Origin: a virus
Length of the DNA: 26,071 bases
Reading direction: 5' to 3' (one strand)
IMG/VR virus record: IMGVR_UViG_3300032323_002009
Location: 1 to 26,071 of that record
How positions within the stretch are numbered: the first letter of the stretch is position 1; each line of letters begins with the position of its first letter. The notes under the pieces are model-generated. The model worked only from the letters and a program-made list of their open reading frames with translations. It made no database searches and was not told the origin of the DNA. This document shows positions 12,601-21,845 of this stretch, one piece after another. The translations under genes and the position numbers were made by a program.

Positions 12601-15180
12601 ATGGTAATGGATAAAGATACGTGGATTGCAGAAAATGTATTTCCAAAAAATACACAACCTAACGAGAGAAAACTTAGACAAAATGTAAAATCAGTTGAAG
12701 TAGCAGTTGCTACTAGAAAAACTAAAATAACATTTTGTATACTAGGCAGCTGGGCAATCTATATGCCTCCTTACAATCTTTCAAGATTGTCAGCTCTAAC
12801 TAGAGAAGCAGGGTACTACACACGAGTGTTTGATTTTAATGTAGAGTCTCATTATGCATTAAAGGATGCAAATCCAGATTTAGCAGATGCATGGAATGGA
12901 GCCAATTATTACTGGTGGCAAGAACCTGAATATTCTACAAGAATTTTCCCCACATACGAACCTATCTTAAAAAATTATTTAGAAAAGATATTAGAAGAAG
13001 ATACAGATATAATTGGGTTTAGCACGTATTATACTAATTTTCATGCAACAGAGTGGATGATTGATGAAATTAAAAAACGCAAGCCCAATGTTACTATTAT
13101 TATGGGTGGGCCGGAATGTCATCAACAGAATTTTGTAAAACCTAAAAATGCTGATTATTATTTTATTGGCGAAAGCGAACAACATATTTTAGATTTTTTA
13201 AACAACTGGGAAGCCTCGATCAAGCCATCACAACCCGCAATCGGTAGTTTGTACAGCGATACCAGAATTGATATTGACAGTTTACCATACCCTGACTATT
13301 CAGACTTTGATTTAGAAAAGTATTGGGGCAGGAATTCGATTTGCGCTGAAATTAGCCGTGGTTGCATTGCCAAATGTACTTACTGCACAGAAGTGTACTA
13401 TTGGAAATTTAGAGATAGAGGTGCTACAACAGTTGTAGATGAATTAGAATACCAAGTTAAAAAATACGGAATTAATTTTGTATCGTTCGTTGACAGTTTA
13501 ATGAACGGCAATTTAAAAGAATTTAAAAAATTCTGTGAAACTTTAGTTGAGCGTGATTTGGGCATAACTTGGTGGGGATATGCTCGTGCCGATGGAAGGA
13601 TGGATTTAGAATTTTACAAGTTAATGAGGGCTGCCGGTGCCCAGGGATTTAACTACGGCATTGAATCTGGCAGTGATAAAGTACTGAAACTTATTAATAA
13701 AAAGAATACAGTTGCTGAGATTAATCAAAACATTATCGATAGTGATAAAGTAGGCATGCGTGTATCCGCATGTTGGGTAATAGGTGCTCCTGGAGAAGAC
13801 ATTGAAGCATTTACACATAGCTTTAATATGTTATGGAATCATCGTGCAAGAATTTTGGCAGTTAGCCCCGGCCCCGGCCTCGGCGACAATCTAGGTTCCG
13901 ATTATGACAATCGTGAAAAATATAATATGAACCCTAGGGGCCAACAATTTTTAAGTGGTTGGTATACTCTAGATATGATGAATACTAGATTGCACCGTAT
14001 GGTTAGAATTAAACTTATGCACATCTGGTTATATTTGTGTAAAAAGTTCGGCGGCAGAGTAGACAACGTTCATTCAGTCGGTGATATTACTGATCATTTT
14101 TCTGTAGAGTTTCTTGATGACAATACGCTAAACGACAGCGTAGAATATGAAGATTTTGACTATAACATTATCAAATCAGGACATGGGGATTTTGCTGATA
14201 GTTTGATGAATGAAATATTTGGATTTTTAAGAATGTTATGGCGAGTAAAAGGTGGATATGAAATCACCGTCGAGTTTAATGATACATTAGATCACAAAGA
14301 TTTTATATTTGTCATTAACCCAGAGAAGTATTCATACAGTTCAAGAATACGATTTAAAATCGATGATAATGGTAACTATGATGTTTTGAATACTTATAAA
14401 TTTGAAAATTTTGACAAATCGGTAGTCGATCAGTCTAATTTTGAGTATGTATATGAATCATCTGGTCAATGGAAAGATATTAAAAAAACTAAAACTAGAA
14501 AAGTTTTCTATATAGAATCATCGAGTCGCCCAATTCAGCTCCCATTAGAAAGTTGCTTCTCATCGATGGGTGTATCAGAAAGACAAGTATTACACGAAAT
14601 TTCTAGAAATATAGAAACAAATGGAGTTGTGGTTGATATTGGTTCTAGTTTAGGAGGACGATCTGCCATAATAGCTAACGCCAATAAAACATTAACAGTA
14701 TATCTAGGTGACCCATATTCAGAAGATGTTTTAGCTGACTGTAAAAATATGTTAAACGAACAGTGGTTAAAGGAACAACTAATTGATGTTGGAAGAAACC
14801 TAGGATATGATAAAAACAAATCGATAGAAATACTAACTACGTTAAAAGAAAATTTTGATCACGACATTACTGGTAAATTTGCAAGAAGAGAAATTATAAA
14901 AAATTACCCAAATATTACAGTAATCGAGTCTTACACAAAACCAGAGTATTTTAAATGGCCAGCGACAATTAATATGTTAGTAATTTCCTTATCTGATACA
15001 GAAAGATTGTTGAACAGTCTAGAATACTTTTCTAAAATCTTAGCCGAAGATGGAAAGATACTAGTTCACTTATATGGTATTCACGATAATATCACCGATG
15101 CTGTAAATAAGTTTATCGGGACTGAATGGAAAATAACTCGCCAAGTAGAAACTTTAGTGATTATTAAACGAGAGGTTTAA
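12601..15180 (+). CDS. B12-binding-like / radical SAM enzyme fused to a C-terminal methyltransferase-like domain
   Basis: A protein of 859 residues. Residues about 42-205 resemble the B12-binding-like domain of BchE/HpnJ-type enzymes (PPYNLSRLSALTREAGY, IIGFSTYYTNFHATEWM, IIMGGPECH, YYFIGESEQ), though the cobalamin His motif DxHxxG is not seen. The radical SAM cluster is Cys255/259/262 (SRGCIAKCTYC) with a TIM-barrel to about 420 (VSFVDSLMNGN, YGIESGSDKVL, WVIGAPGED). A linker leads to a class I methyltransferase-like fold from about 640 (VVVDIGSSLGGRS, 676-688). The protein is longer than usual class B enzymes (about 450-650) because of this fusion. ATG 12601 directly abuts the previous stop; ATG 12607 is possible. 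The 3' end overlaps the convergent SGNH gene by 17 bp. Confidence 0.9.
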   Translation: MVMDKDTWIAENVFPKNTQPNERKLRQNVKSVEVAVATRKTKITFCILGSWAIYMPPYNLSRLSALTREAGYYTRVFDFNVESHYALKDANPDLADAWNGANYYWWQEPEYSTRIFPTYEPILKNYLEKILEEDTDIIGFSTYYTNFHATEWMIDEIKKRKPNVTIIMGGPECHQQNFVKPKNADYYFIGESEQHILDFLNNWEASIKPSQPAIGSLYSDTRIDIDSLPYPDYSDFDLEKYWGRNSICAEISRGCIAKCTYCTEVYYWKFRDRGATTVVDELEYQVKKYGINFVSFVDSLMNGNLKEFKKFCETLVERDLGITWWGYARADGRMDLEFYKLMRAAGAQGFNYGIESGSDKVLKLINKKNTVAEINQNIIDSDKVGMRVSACWVIGAPGEDIEAFTHSFNMLWNHRARILAVSPGPGLGDNLGSDYDNREKYNMNPRGQQFLSGWYTLDMMNTRLHRMVRIKLMHIWLYLCKKFGGRVDNVHSVGDITDHFSVEFLDDNTLNDSVEYEDFDYNIIKSGHGDFADSLMNEIFGFLRMLWRVKGGYEITVEFNDTLDHKDFIFVINPEKYSYSSRIRFKIDDNGNYDVLNTYKFENFDKSVVDQSNFEYVYESSGQWKDIKKTKTRKVFYIESSSRPIQLPLESCFSSMGVSERQVLHEISRNIETNGVVVDIGSSLGGRSAIIANANKTLTVYLGDPYSEDVLADCKNMLNEQWLKEQLIDVGRNLGYDKNKSIEILTTLKENFDHDITGKFARREIIKNYPNITVIESYTKPEYFKWPATINMLVISLSDTERLLNSLEYFSKILAEDGKILVHLYGIHDNITDAVNKFIGTEWKITRQVETLVIIKREV

Positions 15181-16003
15181 CTTTATCAGCAACAACTATG
15201 GCAAATTCTTTAACTGCCTCCAGACTAGGGTGGCGGTTGTCTGGTGATACAAACTGTTTTCTTTCGGTAATCAGAGTTTGCCAAGATTCTGATAGCCAGG
15301 GGTATTGATTTTTGTTAAAATTAATCCACTCATCTCTATCAAAACATTTTTCGTGGTTAAAAGGAATACAACTGTCACTAAAGCGAGTGTTCGAATACAT
15401 CATGGTATCAATGTCTTCGATATCAAATATTTTGCCTAGACTTTTCCAAAATGTATAAGATATATTGTTTGATTTTAAATAACTCTGTAAAAGAAATACA
15501 TTCTTAAAGAAATTATAAAAATGATCTTTTGTGTCAGGGTTTATTATAGTTTCTTTTATATACTCACGGTACTCTTTATAACTTTTATCATCTAGGTGAG
15601 CACAAGTTAAATTAAAAAATAACCTTCTTTCTACTAGCCACTTAATACGTCTAGTAAATTCTGTCCAACCTATACACACATGATATTGTTGACGTTCTTC
15701 TAGGGATAATCTATTAAGAAATCCTATTGTCGTCATGGCAATATTATCATTTGAATTGCCGTCTACAGATATATCAGTTACATCTGTAGTTAATAGTTTT
15801 TCAAGTTGACCCTTTAAATTATCTACAGGTCTTAAATTTGAATTATAATGTATTCTATATTGTTCTATCTGATTAGTGGAATATATGGGATGTATCTTTC
15901 TAGAGGCAATATATTTTACCCAATCAATATCAGGATGATGTATGTTCCATGTTAAAGCATCGCCGGCTACGAAACTACATCCGTTTAATAATATTTTTTT
16001 CAT
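15164..16003 (-). CDS. SGNH/GDSL-type hydrolase
   Basis: A protein of 279 residues with the SGNH blocks in order: NGCSF with the probable nucleophile Ser10, a GNSND at 82-86 (block III-like), and SPDNRHPSLEAVKEFA with Asp255 and His258 in the DxxH spacing. The middle part (IGWTEFTRR) matches the phage version of this fold, usually annotated only as hypothetical. Such enzymes remove or transfer acyl groups on glycans. It is the last gene of the seven-gene minus operon, eight bases after the radical SAM gene, so it probably acts on the same product, for example as an esterase or O-acyltransferase. No signal peptide is seen, so it is cytoplasmic. Confidence 0.8.
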   Translation of the reverse strand: MKKILLNGCSFVAGDALTWNIHHPDIDWVKYIASRKIHPIYSTNQIEQYRIHYNSNLRPVDNLKGQLEKLLTTDVTDISVDGNSNDNIAMTTIGFLNRLSLEERQQYHVCIGWTEFTRRIKWLVERRLFFNLTCAHLDDKSYKEYREYIKETIINPDTKDHFYNFFKNVFLLQSYLKSNNISYTFWKSLGKIFDIEDIDTMMYSNTRFSDSCIPFNHEKCFDRDEWINFNKNQYPWLSESWQTLITERKQFVSPDNRHPSLEAVKEFAIVVADKVKPLV

Positions 16004-16011
16004 TTAATGCT

Positions 16012-17175
16012 CTAACCTCGATAGCTATTTGCCGTTATAATATTTATTATTCGCTTATTAGTTTCAGTTTCTCTAGTAAGTTGTTTTTGATACCAGTTCG
16101 CAATTTGCTTATTAACAAAATGATCTAATTTTTCCCAATTACCGTGTGCTACAAAATTTGAAAAATCAGTGGGTTTAAGTTCTGCAACACGAGGTCGTAA
16201 TGTCTGTAATATTACACTAAGATCACTACTAGGCAGTTTCCATATACTTAAATGTTCAGGATGATGAATAGTATTATACCACAAATTAACGCTATTTTCA
16301 GTTGTAAACTTTACAAACTCCGGCATTTCCCACCAGTTGTTATTCATGGGATTGACCATTACACTAAGTCCACGATTATGTTCTTTACAGTACTGATTAA
16401 ATGTTTTAAAATTCTCCATCAGTGTATCAAAATCACCGTTGATTCTAATGGCTTCATAATTGTCTTTATCTAGACTATCGATACTAATATTCAAACTTAT
16501 GTTACATTTGGCCAGTATTTCTCTAACCTGTTTATTATATACTGTGCCATTAGTAGCGATGTTAATTCTTAAGCCAGGATTAATCTCTGCAACCAACATG
16601 CAGATATCATATACAATCTTTTGTGCAAACGGTTCTCCACCATTAAATCTAAGTTCTTCTAGGTGAGGTATAAACTCTTTTAGTTGTTCTACAAAGCTAT
16701 CATCATATACCTGCGTCATAGGAGGCAACTTGTCTCTGTTCTTGCGTATGCCAGAACTCAATCTACCCTCACACATAACGCATTCTAAATTACATTGATT
16801 ACTAAGTTCTAACTCTAACAATGTAGGATATTCTTTTACCGTAAACCCATCATAGGCCATAGCTAGTGGCCATGTGTCTGCTTCTATCTTCTGCTTGCAT
16901 ACTCTGCACTCACTTTTGAAAATACCTTCTTTTAGATTGTTTCTATATTCAGTAAACTTTTCTCCAAACCATATATCTTTAATAGATCTATTAGTGGACC
17001 ATTTGTCTAATTTGCCTACTAATAACCAACAGGGTGCTACATTTCCCTCTGTTGTGAAATACATATTATTATAAGGTGCAATGCACGGACTAACAGTGTT
17101 TATATCTCTGCTTTGGTCAAATGCTTTTCTTTTTGTGTTATATTCTGCAATTTGATCTGATGTTAAGTTATTCAT
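16012..17175 (-). CDS. Radical SAM enzyme with N-terminal twitch-like Cys module
   Basis: A protein of 387 residues. The radical SAM motif is Cys128/132/135 (NQCNLECVMC), with GGEP at 179-182 and NIATNGTVYN and SIDSLDKDNY downstream. Before it lies a module with Cys31, Cys49, Cys90 and Cys93 (SPCIAPYNNMYFTTEG, VAPCW, ECRVC) that probably holds an auxiliary [4Fe-4S] cluster, comparable to a SPASM/twitch domain moved to the N-terminus. Unlike its three upstream relatives it has a single Cys, not Cys-Cys, at the second position. It overlaps the preceding gene by 8 bp. Confidence 0.9.
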   Translation of the reverse strand: MNNLTSDQIAEYNTKRKAFDQSRDINTVSPCIAPYNNMYFTTEGNVAPCWLLVGKLDKWSTNRSIKDIWFGEKFTEYRNNLKEGIFKSECRVCKQKIEADTWPLAMAYDGFTVKEYPTLLELELSNQCNLECVMCEGRLSSGIRKNRDKLPPMTQVYDDSFVEQLKEFIPHLEELRFNGGEPFAQKIVYDICMLVAEINPGLRINIATNGTVYNKQVREILAKCNISLNISIDSLDKDNYEAIRINGDFDTLMENFKTFNQYCKEHNRGLSVMVNPMNNNWWEMPEFVKFTTENSVNLWYNTIHHPEHLSIWKLPSSDLSVILQTLRPRVAELKPTDFSNFVAHGNWEKLDHFVNKQIANWYQKQLTRETETNKRIINIITANSYRG

Positions 17176-18340
17176 ATTTGCATCCCATAATCATTTGGCC
17201 CCATTCTCCGGAGACTTCGTTGAAACTCTGATTTCTGAATTTATCTAACTCAGTTGTCCTAGTAATAAATTCTTGGATCAGATTTTCGTCTTCGCAGGGC
17301 AAATGTAAAAAGTTTTTAACTTCAACAAACTCTGGGGATGTTAATCTACTGTCAACAATCTGCTTGAGTTTTACAGGTAGGTTCTTGATACTATTACAAG
17401 GATGATAATGTAGAATATTAAAGTGAGCGTATATATCAAATTGCCTGCTCCACTCCAGATATTCTTGCATATAATAAACGTTATAGATACTAACTGTTGG
17501 GAACAAGGTCAATGAGATATTATTGTTTAACGAGCGCAGTTCTATAAACTTCTGTAAGTTTTCTTCTATTGTTGCCCATTCTGCTGGGTATCGTTGATAT
17601 TCCAATCTACGACCAATATCATCTATTGATAAACAGATTGTTACATGTTTGAATTTTGGCAACAAGTTAATAAACTTCTTATTGAATAGGGTGCTGTTTG
17701 TGTTTAACAATAATGTGATTTCTTTTGCTCTACCACTATTGATTAATAACTCTAAAACTTTAATATTTTCAGGACTGGCCATCGGTTCGCCGCCAGTTAT
17801 TTCAATATGTGATAGTTCATTAGCCCATTGTCTAATTATCGGCTCATTAGCAGTGCCTAGAATCTTGTTTGATAACCAGTATTCGCCGTCCTCTACCTTG
17901 ATATTAAATTGCTCTTGATATTCTTTTAAGAACGTGGAACTAGCTTGTACACCACATATTCTACATTTTAAGTTACAAACATTATTGAGTTTTAAATCAA
18001 GTGCTAGAGGTCCCTTATTGGCTTTAGCGGTAAACTCAATATCGTCTAGTGACATATTTCTATGTTTAGCAAAACTTGTTCTAAAACTAGGCACACCGGC
18101 GGCGTCTTCGTCCCAGCAAGTTTGACATTCTCTGGGCTGTTTACCATCTAAAAATGCTTGTCGTAAATTTTGAAATCGTTGATCATTCCATAATACATCT
18201 AGACTGCCTTCTTTCATATTAGGCAGTTGATATTCATTTGAAATATCCGGCTGTGCAAACTTACAGCACGGACGCAGTGAGCCATTGACGTCTGTAGATA
18301 GATTGATCCAAGGTAATGGGCAAAATGTTTTAGGTATCAT
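17168..18340 (-). CDS. Radical SAM enzyme with N-terminal twitch-like Cys module
   Basis: A protein of 390 residues. It starts with FCPLPWINLSTDVNG and has Cys7, Cys25-Cys26 (RPCCKF), Cys72 and Cys75 (ECQTCWDEDAAG) as the auxiliary module. The radical SAM site is Cys122/126/129 (NVCNLKCRIC), with ITGGEP at 181-186, LLLNTNSTLFN and SIDDIGRRLEYQR. The last motif and the module are shared with the 457-residue enzyme just upstream, so the two are paralogues. No C-terminal SPASM domain is present. It overlaps both neighbours (11 and 8 bp). Substrate unknown. Confidence 0.91.
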   Translation of the reverse strand: MIPKTFCPLPWINLSTDVNGSLRPCCKFAQPDISNEYQLPNMKEGSLDVLWNDQRFQNLRQAFLDGKQPRECQTCWDEDAAGVPSFRTSFAKHRNMSLDDIEFTAKANKGPLALDLKLNNVCNLKCRICGVQASSTFLKEYQEQFNIKVEDGEYWLSNKILGTANEPIIRQWANELSHIEITGGEPMASPENIKVLELLINSGRAKEITLLLNTNSTLFNKKFINLLPKFKHVTICLSIDDIGRRLEYQRYPAEWATIEENLQKFIELRSLNNNISLTLFPTVSIYNVYYMQEYLEWSRQFDIYAHFNILHYHPCNSIKNLPVKLKQIVDSRLTSPEFVEVKNFLHLPCEDENLIQEFITRTTELDKFRNQSFNEVSGEWGQMIMGCKYE

Positions 18341-19703
18341 ATTTTTTTATTATACTATAAAATTCTGTAAATGTTGATTGAAAAGATTCCCGTCTGTATT
18401 CATCGTGCATCTGTGTTTTCTTAAAAAAAGTTTTCAGTAATTCCACGTTATGCTCCGAACCATACATAAAGTTAATAATATTTTCTATACCGGGTGATTC
18501 CCTGGATATCAAATTTGTAAGATCAATAGACAGTAACTTTTCTTTTACTCTATCCTTAACTTCAGTAGGAAGATTGACAATAGAATAATGATGTGGATAA
18601 TGTACCATGTTAAAAACTAATTCGATGCCTAAATCTCTAATTGCCTCAACAAATTCTTTCAAATAAAACACGTTTAGAATTCCCACCGTAACGTATATTC
18701 TTAACTTCATATTGACGTTGTGGAGTTTCGCAAATTTTTTGTACTGATGAATGTTGTTTAGGGATTCGTCCCACTTGGCATTTTTCCTCTGATACTCAAA
18801 TCTTTCTCCTATATCATCGATACTGAAGTTGATAATAACTTCTTTAAATTTCTTCCACAATTTAAAAAAATCTTCGTTACAAATGCTTGAATTAGTATTG
18901 TAGTATAAACTAGTATTAGACGGCGTACCGTGACCATACATAATATCTAAAATCCTATCATGCTCTTGTTGCATTAACGGCTCGCCACCGTAAAATTCTA
19001 AGTAATCAATGCCAGGGGCCCATTCTTTAAGAATAGTTTCATTTTTTGGATTTTCTAAAAACTTTTCTTTAGAGTTACCAGTAAAGGATTCCATAGTACC
19101 CATATCGATGATTTTTAAATCTTTAATTTCTTTAATCCACTGACTGCTTAAAAATGGTGTACAAATTCTGCATTTAAGGTTACATAAATTACTCAGTTTA
19201 ATATCTAATGTTTTTGGATACACCCTGGGAATGTGATGAAAAAATGTTGCAAATGGATGTTCTTTACCACCAGCTTCTCTAGTTAATCGCATACTTTGAA
19301 TTCCAGCAGCTTCTTCATCCCAACAGGCCTTGCATCCATCCGGGCGTTCATTTCTTAAAAACTTATCACGAAGTTCTTGAAATTCTTCTTGTTCCCACAA
19401 AGCTCCGATGTCGTCAGTTGGCAGCTTAGGTACATTATCTTGCCATGATGCATCGCCTACTTTATACTTACAGCAAGGTCTTGCCCTACCATCAGGATCC
19501 AGTTGAAAATGAGCAAAGGGATATAAACAAAAATTATCTGGCACCTTCTGTTCCAGTAGTGGAGTCCATGGGTCGCTACTAGCAAGTATGTCACTGATGC
19601 CTAAATTATAATCTTTATCTAATTCTTTAGCAATTGCCCTAGGAATAGCATTTTCTGTTTTATCTCGAATCTTGAATATTTCTATAAAAACTCTTTTATC
19701 CAT
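18330..19703 (-). CDS. Radical SAM enzyme with N-terminal twitch-like Cys module
   Basis: A protein of 457 residues. After a 55-residue helical lead, FCLYPFAHFQLDPDG opens the auxiliary module with Cys59, Cys77-Cys78 (RPCCKY), Cys124 and Cys127 (CKACWDEEAAG). The spacing C-x17-CC-x45-CxxC equals that of the 390-residue paralogue. The radical SAM site is Cys174/178/181 (NLCNLKCRIC), with YGGEP at 238-242 and SIDDIGERFEYQR. The longer N-terminus and a longer C-terminus (about 400-457) set it apart. It overlaps both neighbouring genes, 8 and 11 bp, so the operon is translated as a coupled series. Confidence 0.91.
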   Translation of the reverse strand: MDKRVFIEIFKIRDKTENAIPRAIAKELDKDYNLGISDILASSDPWTPLLEQKVPDNFCLYPFAHFQLDPDGRARPCCKYKVGDASWQDNVPKLPTDDIGALWEQEEFQELRDKFLRNERPDGCKACWDEEAAGIQSMRLTREAGGKEHPFATFFHHIPRVYPKTLDIKLSNLCNLKCRICTPFLSSQWIKEIKDLKIIDMGTMESFTGNSKEKFLENPKNETILKEWAPGIDYLEFYGGEPLMQQEHDRILDIMYGHGTPSNTSLYYNTNSSICNEDFFKLWKKFKEVIINFSIDDIGERFEYQRKNAKWDESLNNIHQYKKFAKLHNVNMKLRIYVTVGILNVFYLKEFVEAIRDLGIELVFNMVHYPHHYSIVNLPTEVKDRVKEKLLSIDLTNLISRESPGIENIINFMYGSEHNVELLKTFFKKTQMHDEYRRESFQSTFTEFYSIIKKYDT

Positions 19704-21102
19704 GATATAATTCCTTGCACATGTTATGAAATTCTTGATACTCGGGGAACGTTTTTACTAAGTTAAGATTACGTCTTTGATCAAAAGTGTTGTACCATTC
19801 GTAGAACTTCTTTCTATCCGCTGTATAATCACCTGTATTGTTTTTCATACTTTCTTTCAAACTCTTTAGGAATATCATATATTGATCATATCGTCCAAAG
19901 AAATCGGTAACGTTCGGCATTCTAGATACATGTTGCTCCATGTATTCAATTGTATCATTTAGATAGTTCGAAAATTCTGGAGGCAGTATCATTGGGTTTT
20001 GCCACGATGGAAAATTAACAATATTCTGTTTTAATCCAACTGGCCTATTGTACTGATCCGATAAGTTAGTTGCGTACTCGATAAAATCTTTTGTAGTAGC
20101 GATGCTCAACGCACTAATCGACATTAAAAACCCAACTTGAAATTTAGTATCAGTGATCGAGAACAGTTTATGTACGTTTGAATTAAATCGATTCCATGAA
20201 ATACCGTTTCGAATATATTCTGCTCGGTCATTTAATGATTCCATGCTGATCAATATTTCTAGATCAAATGCTTCAGTAATCTTCGGAAGTCTTTCAATGA
20301 ACCTATTAAAATAATTTGCTGGAGTATTAAGATTTGTCACAATACATAGAGTTGGTCTTAAATTCTTAATAGGCATGATCTCAGTAATACGATCTGCCAT
20401 ACGCTCTACATATTCATAAAATTCAGGAATGATAAGTGGTTCTCCTCCTATCATATTGACACGATGTATGTGCCAGCAGCCTACCTTATCAAACCATTCC
20501 CAATACTTTGTTTCAAATATAGATGAAGATTTAGGAAACTCCCTATCATACTGTTCTTGAGTAATTTCTCCTAACTTGATCAGTTCAGTTGCCCACTGTG
20601 TTGAATAATGATGATTACAATACATACATTTTAGATCACAGGTATTTCCCAAACTAATTTCCATCATGTAGGGTTTCTTAGCTTTTAGAAAAGGATGATC
20701 TAGTGAATTAATTTTTCCCAATTCTGCTCTAACGTTCTCTTCTGTATATTCCATGTCTCGTGGAATGACTTTTTCACGTTTTAAAAAATTCCAAAAGTTT
20801 TCAGGCTCTCTTGGACTTTTCATTCCTCTGTCTTCAAGGTTCCAGCAGCTCTGACAATCAGAGTGGCGTACTCCTTGGATTAGGTCTAACCTGCTTCTAA
20901 CAAGATGGTCGTTGTTGAGAAAAGCATTAATACCTTTTTCTTGTAACAGTGATTCGGGAATAGGTACTGACGGAGTGCGGCAGCAACTTCTAAATTCACC
21001 TCGATCAATTTGAAATATAGGATAATTCCATTTGAACTCACACATAGTATCCATTGGATTACCTTTGCTAGGAGATTCGGGTAATATTGGTATTGTTTTC
21101 AT
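19696..21102 (-). CDS. Radical SAM enzyme with N-terminal twitch-like Cys module
   Basis: A protein of 468 residues. The auxiliary module has Cys21 (MCEFKWNYPIFQIDRGEF), Cys40-Cys41 (SCCRTP), Cys83 and Cys86 (DCQSCWNLEDRGMKSPRE). The radical SAM site is Cys155/159/162 (NTCDLKCMYC), with MIGGEPL at 217-223, VTNLNTPANYF and SMESLNDRAEYIRNG. It is a more distant relative of the two enzymes downstream. Its start overlaps the sulfotransferase stop by four bases (ATGA). Substrate unknown. Confidence 0.91.
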   Translation of the reverse strand: MKTIPILPESPSKGNPMDTMCEFKWNYPIFQIDRGEFRSCCRTPSVPIPESLLQEKGINAFLNNDHLVRSRLDLIQGVRHSDCQSCWNLEDRGMKSPREPENFWNFLKREKVIPRDMEYTEENVRAELGKINSLDHPFLKAKKPYMMEISLGNTCDLKCMYCNHHYSTQWATELIKLGEITQEQYDREFPKSSSIFETKYWEWFDKVGCWHIHRVNMIGGEPLIIPEFYEYVERMADRITEIMPIKNLRPTLCIVTNLNTPANYFNRFIERLPKITEAFDLEILISMESLNDRAEYIRNGISWNRFNSNVHKLFSITDTKFQVGFLMSISALSIATTKDFIEYATNLSDQYNRPVGLKQNIVNFPSWQNPMILPPEFSNYLNDTIEYMEQHVSRMPNVTDFFGRYDQYMIFLKSLKESMKNNTGDYTADRKKFYEWYNTFDQRRNLNLVKTFPEYQEFHNMCKELYHG

Positions 21103-21845
21103 TTGGTGTTTTTAAATTTTTGATAAAGATCTAGTAGTTGATCGTAGTTCGTAATAAGTTTACTATATGGTAATTCGTGTACTGGAAAAATATGTGCATT
21201 TTTCATTACGAAACCTAACTGTTTAATATCGTTAGATATGTTATCATATCTAAGTTCAATAGTCTCAACTATGTCGCTAATCATCCTCCTACTAATATCA
21301 TCTCTGACTGCCATGAGTAGTATTCTTGTAAAATTTTTTGGACATATAGTAAATGGTTCAATCTTTGTTTTGTTTTGTTTGCCTTGAAAGGTAGTATGAT
21401 ATTGATTACCATTCTCTTTAAACAAATGTACAATGGATGTTTGATCCATTACTGCCCAACTTAGTGCTCTTGAAAATACATCCCTGTGCAAAGAAATAAA
21501 TTTAAAATTACATGCTTCTAAATTTTTAACAAGTTCTAAATAATCGATAAAGTTAAAAAAATAATCCTGTGGGAATAGTCGCATAGTTAATGATTGACTA
21601 TGATCTCCGTTTACTATCATAGACATTCTATCATTAACCAGTTCTTGATCAGACATACGTTCTTGTTTTCCAGGAACGATTTGATTGTTCCCAGTCAACA
21701 CAAATTGTTCATTTTTAGCAACATACGGATGAAAAAATTCACCCAATCTCCGCGGATTCACACCTTTATATTCTAGATTTCCTAAAACAACAAATTCTAA
21801 CCATGTACTACCACTTCTTGGTCCGGCAACAATACAATATCTCAT
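21099..21845 (-). CDS. Sulfotransferase
   Basis: A protein of 248 residues with the PAPS-binding 5' loop PRSGSTW at 9-15, right after the first strand, and the 3'-phosphate-binding element FISLHRDVFSRALSW (116-130) with Arg121 and Ser125. This matches bacterial and phage sulfotransferases that move sulfate from PAPS to sugars or, less often, proteins. No PAPS-making gene is in the window, so host PAPS must be used. It overlaps both neighbours by four bases (ATGA) in the radical SAM operon, indicating a shared product. Confidence 0.88.
   Translation of the reverse strand: MRYCIVAGPRSGSTWLEFVVLGNLEYKGVNPRRLGEFFHPYVAKNEQFVLTGNNQIVPGKQERMSDQELVNDRMSMIVNGDHSQSLTMRLFPQDYFFNFIDYLELVKNLEACNFKFISLHRDVFSRALSWAVMDQTSIVHLFKENGNQYHTTFQGKQNKTKIEPFTICPKNFTRILLMAVRDDISRRMISDIVETIELRYDNISNDIKQLGFVMKNAHIFPVHELPYSKLITNYDQLLDLYQKFKNTK

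Noticed and set aside
16012-21102. Reading the radical SAM genes as QueE-type DNA or queuosine modification genes
   Set aside because: QueE enzymes are shorter and lack N-terminal Cys modules; no queC, queD, folE or dpd-type partners are visible.
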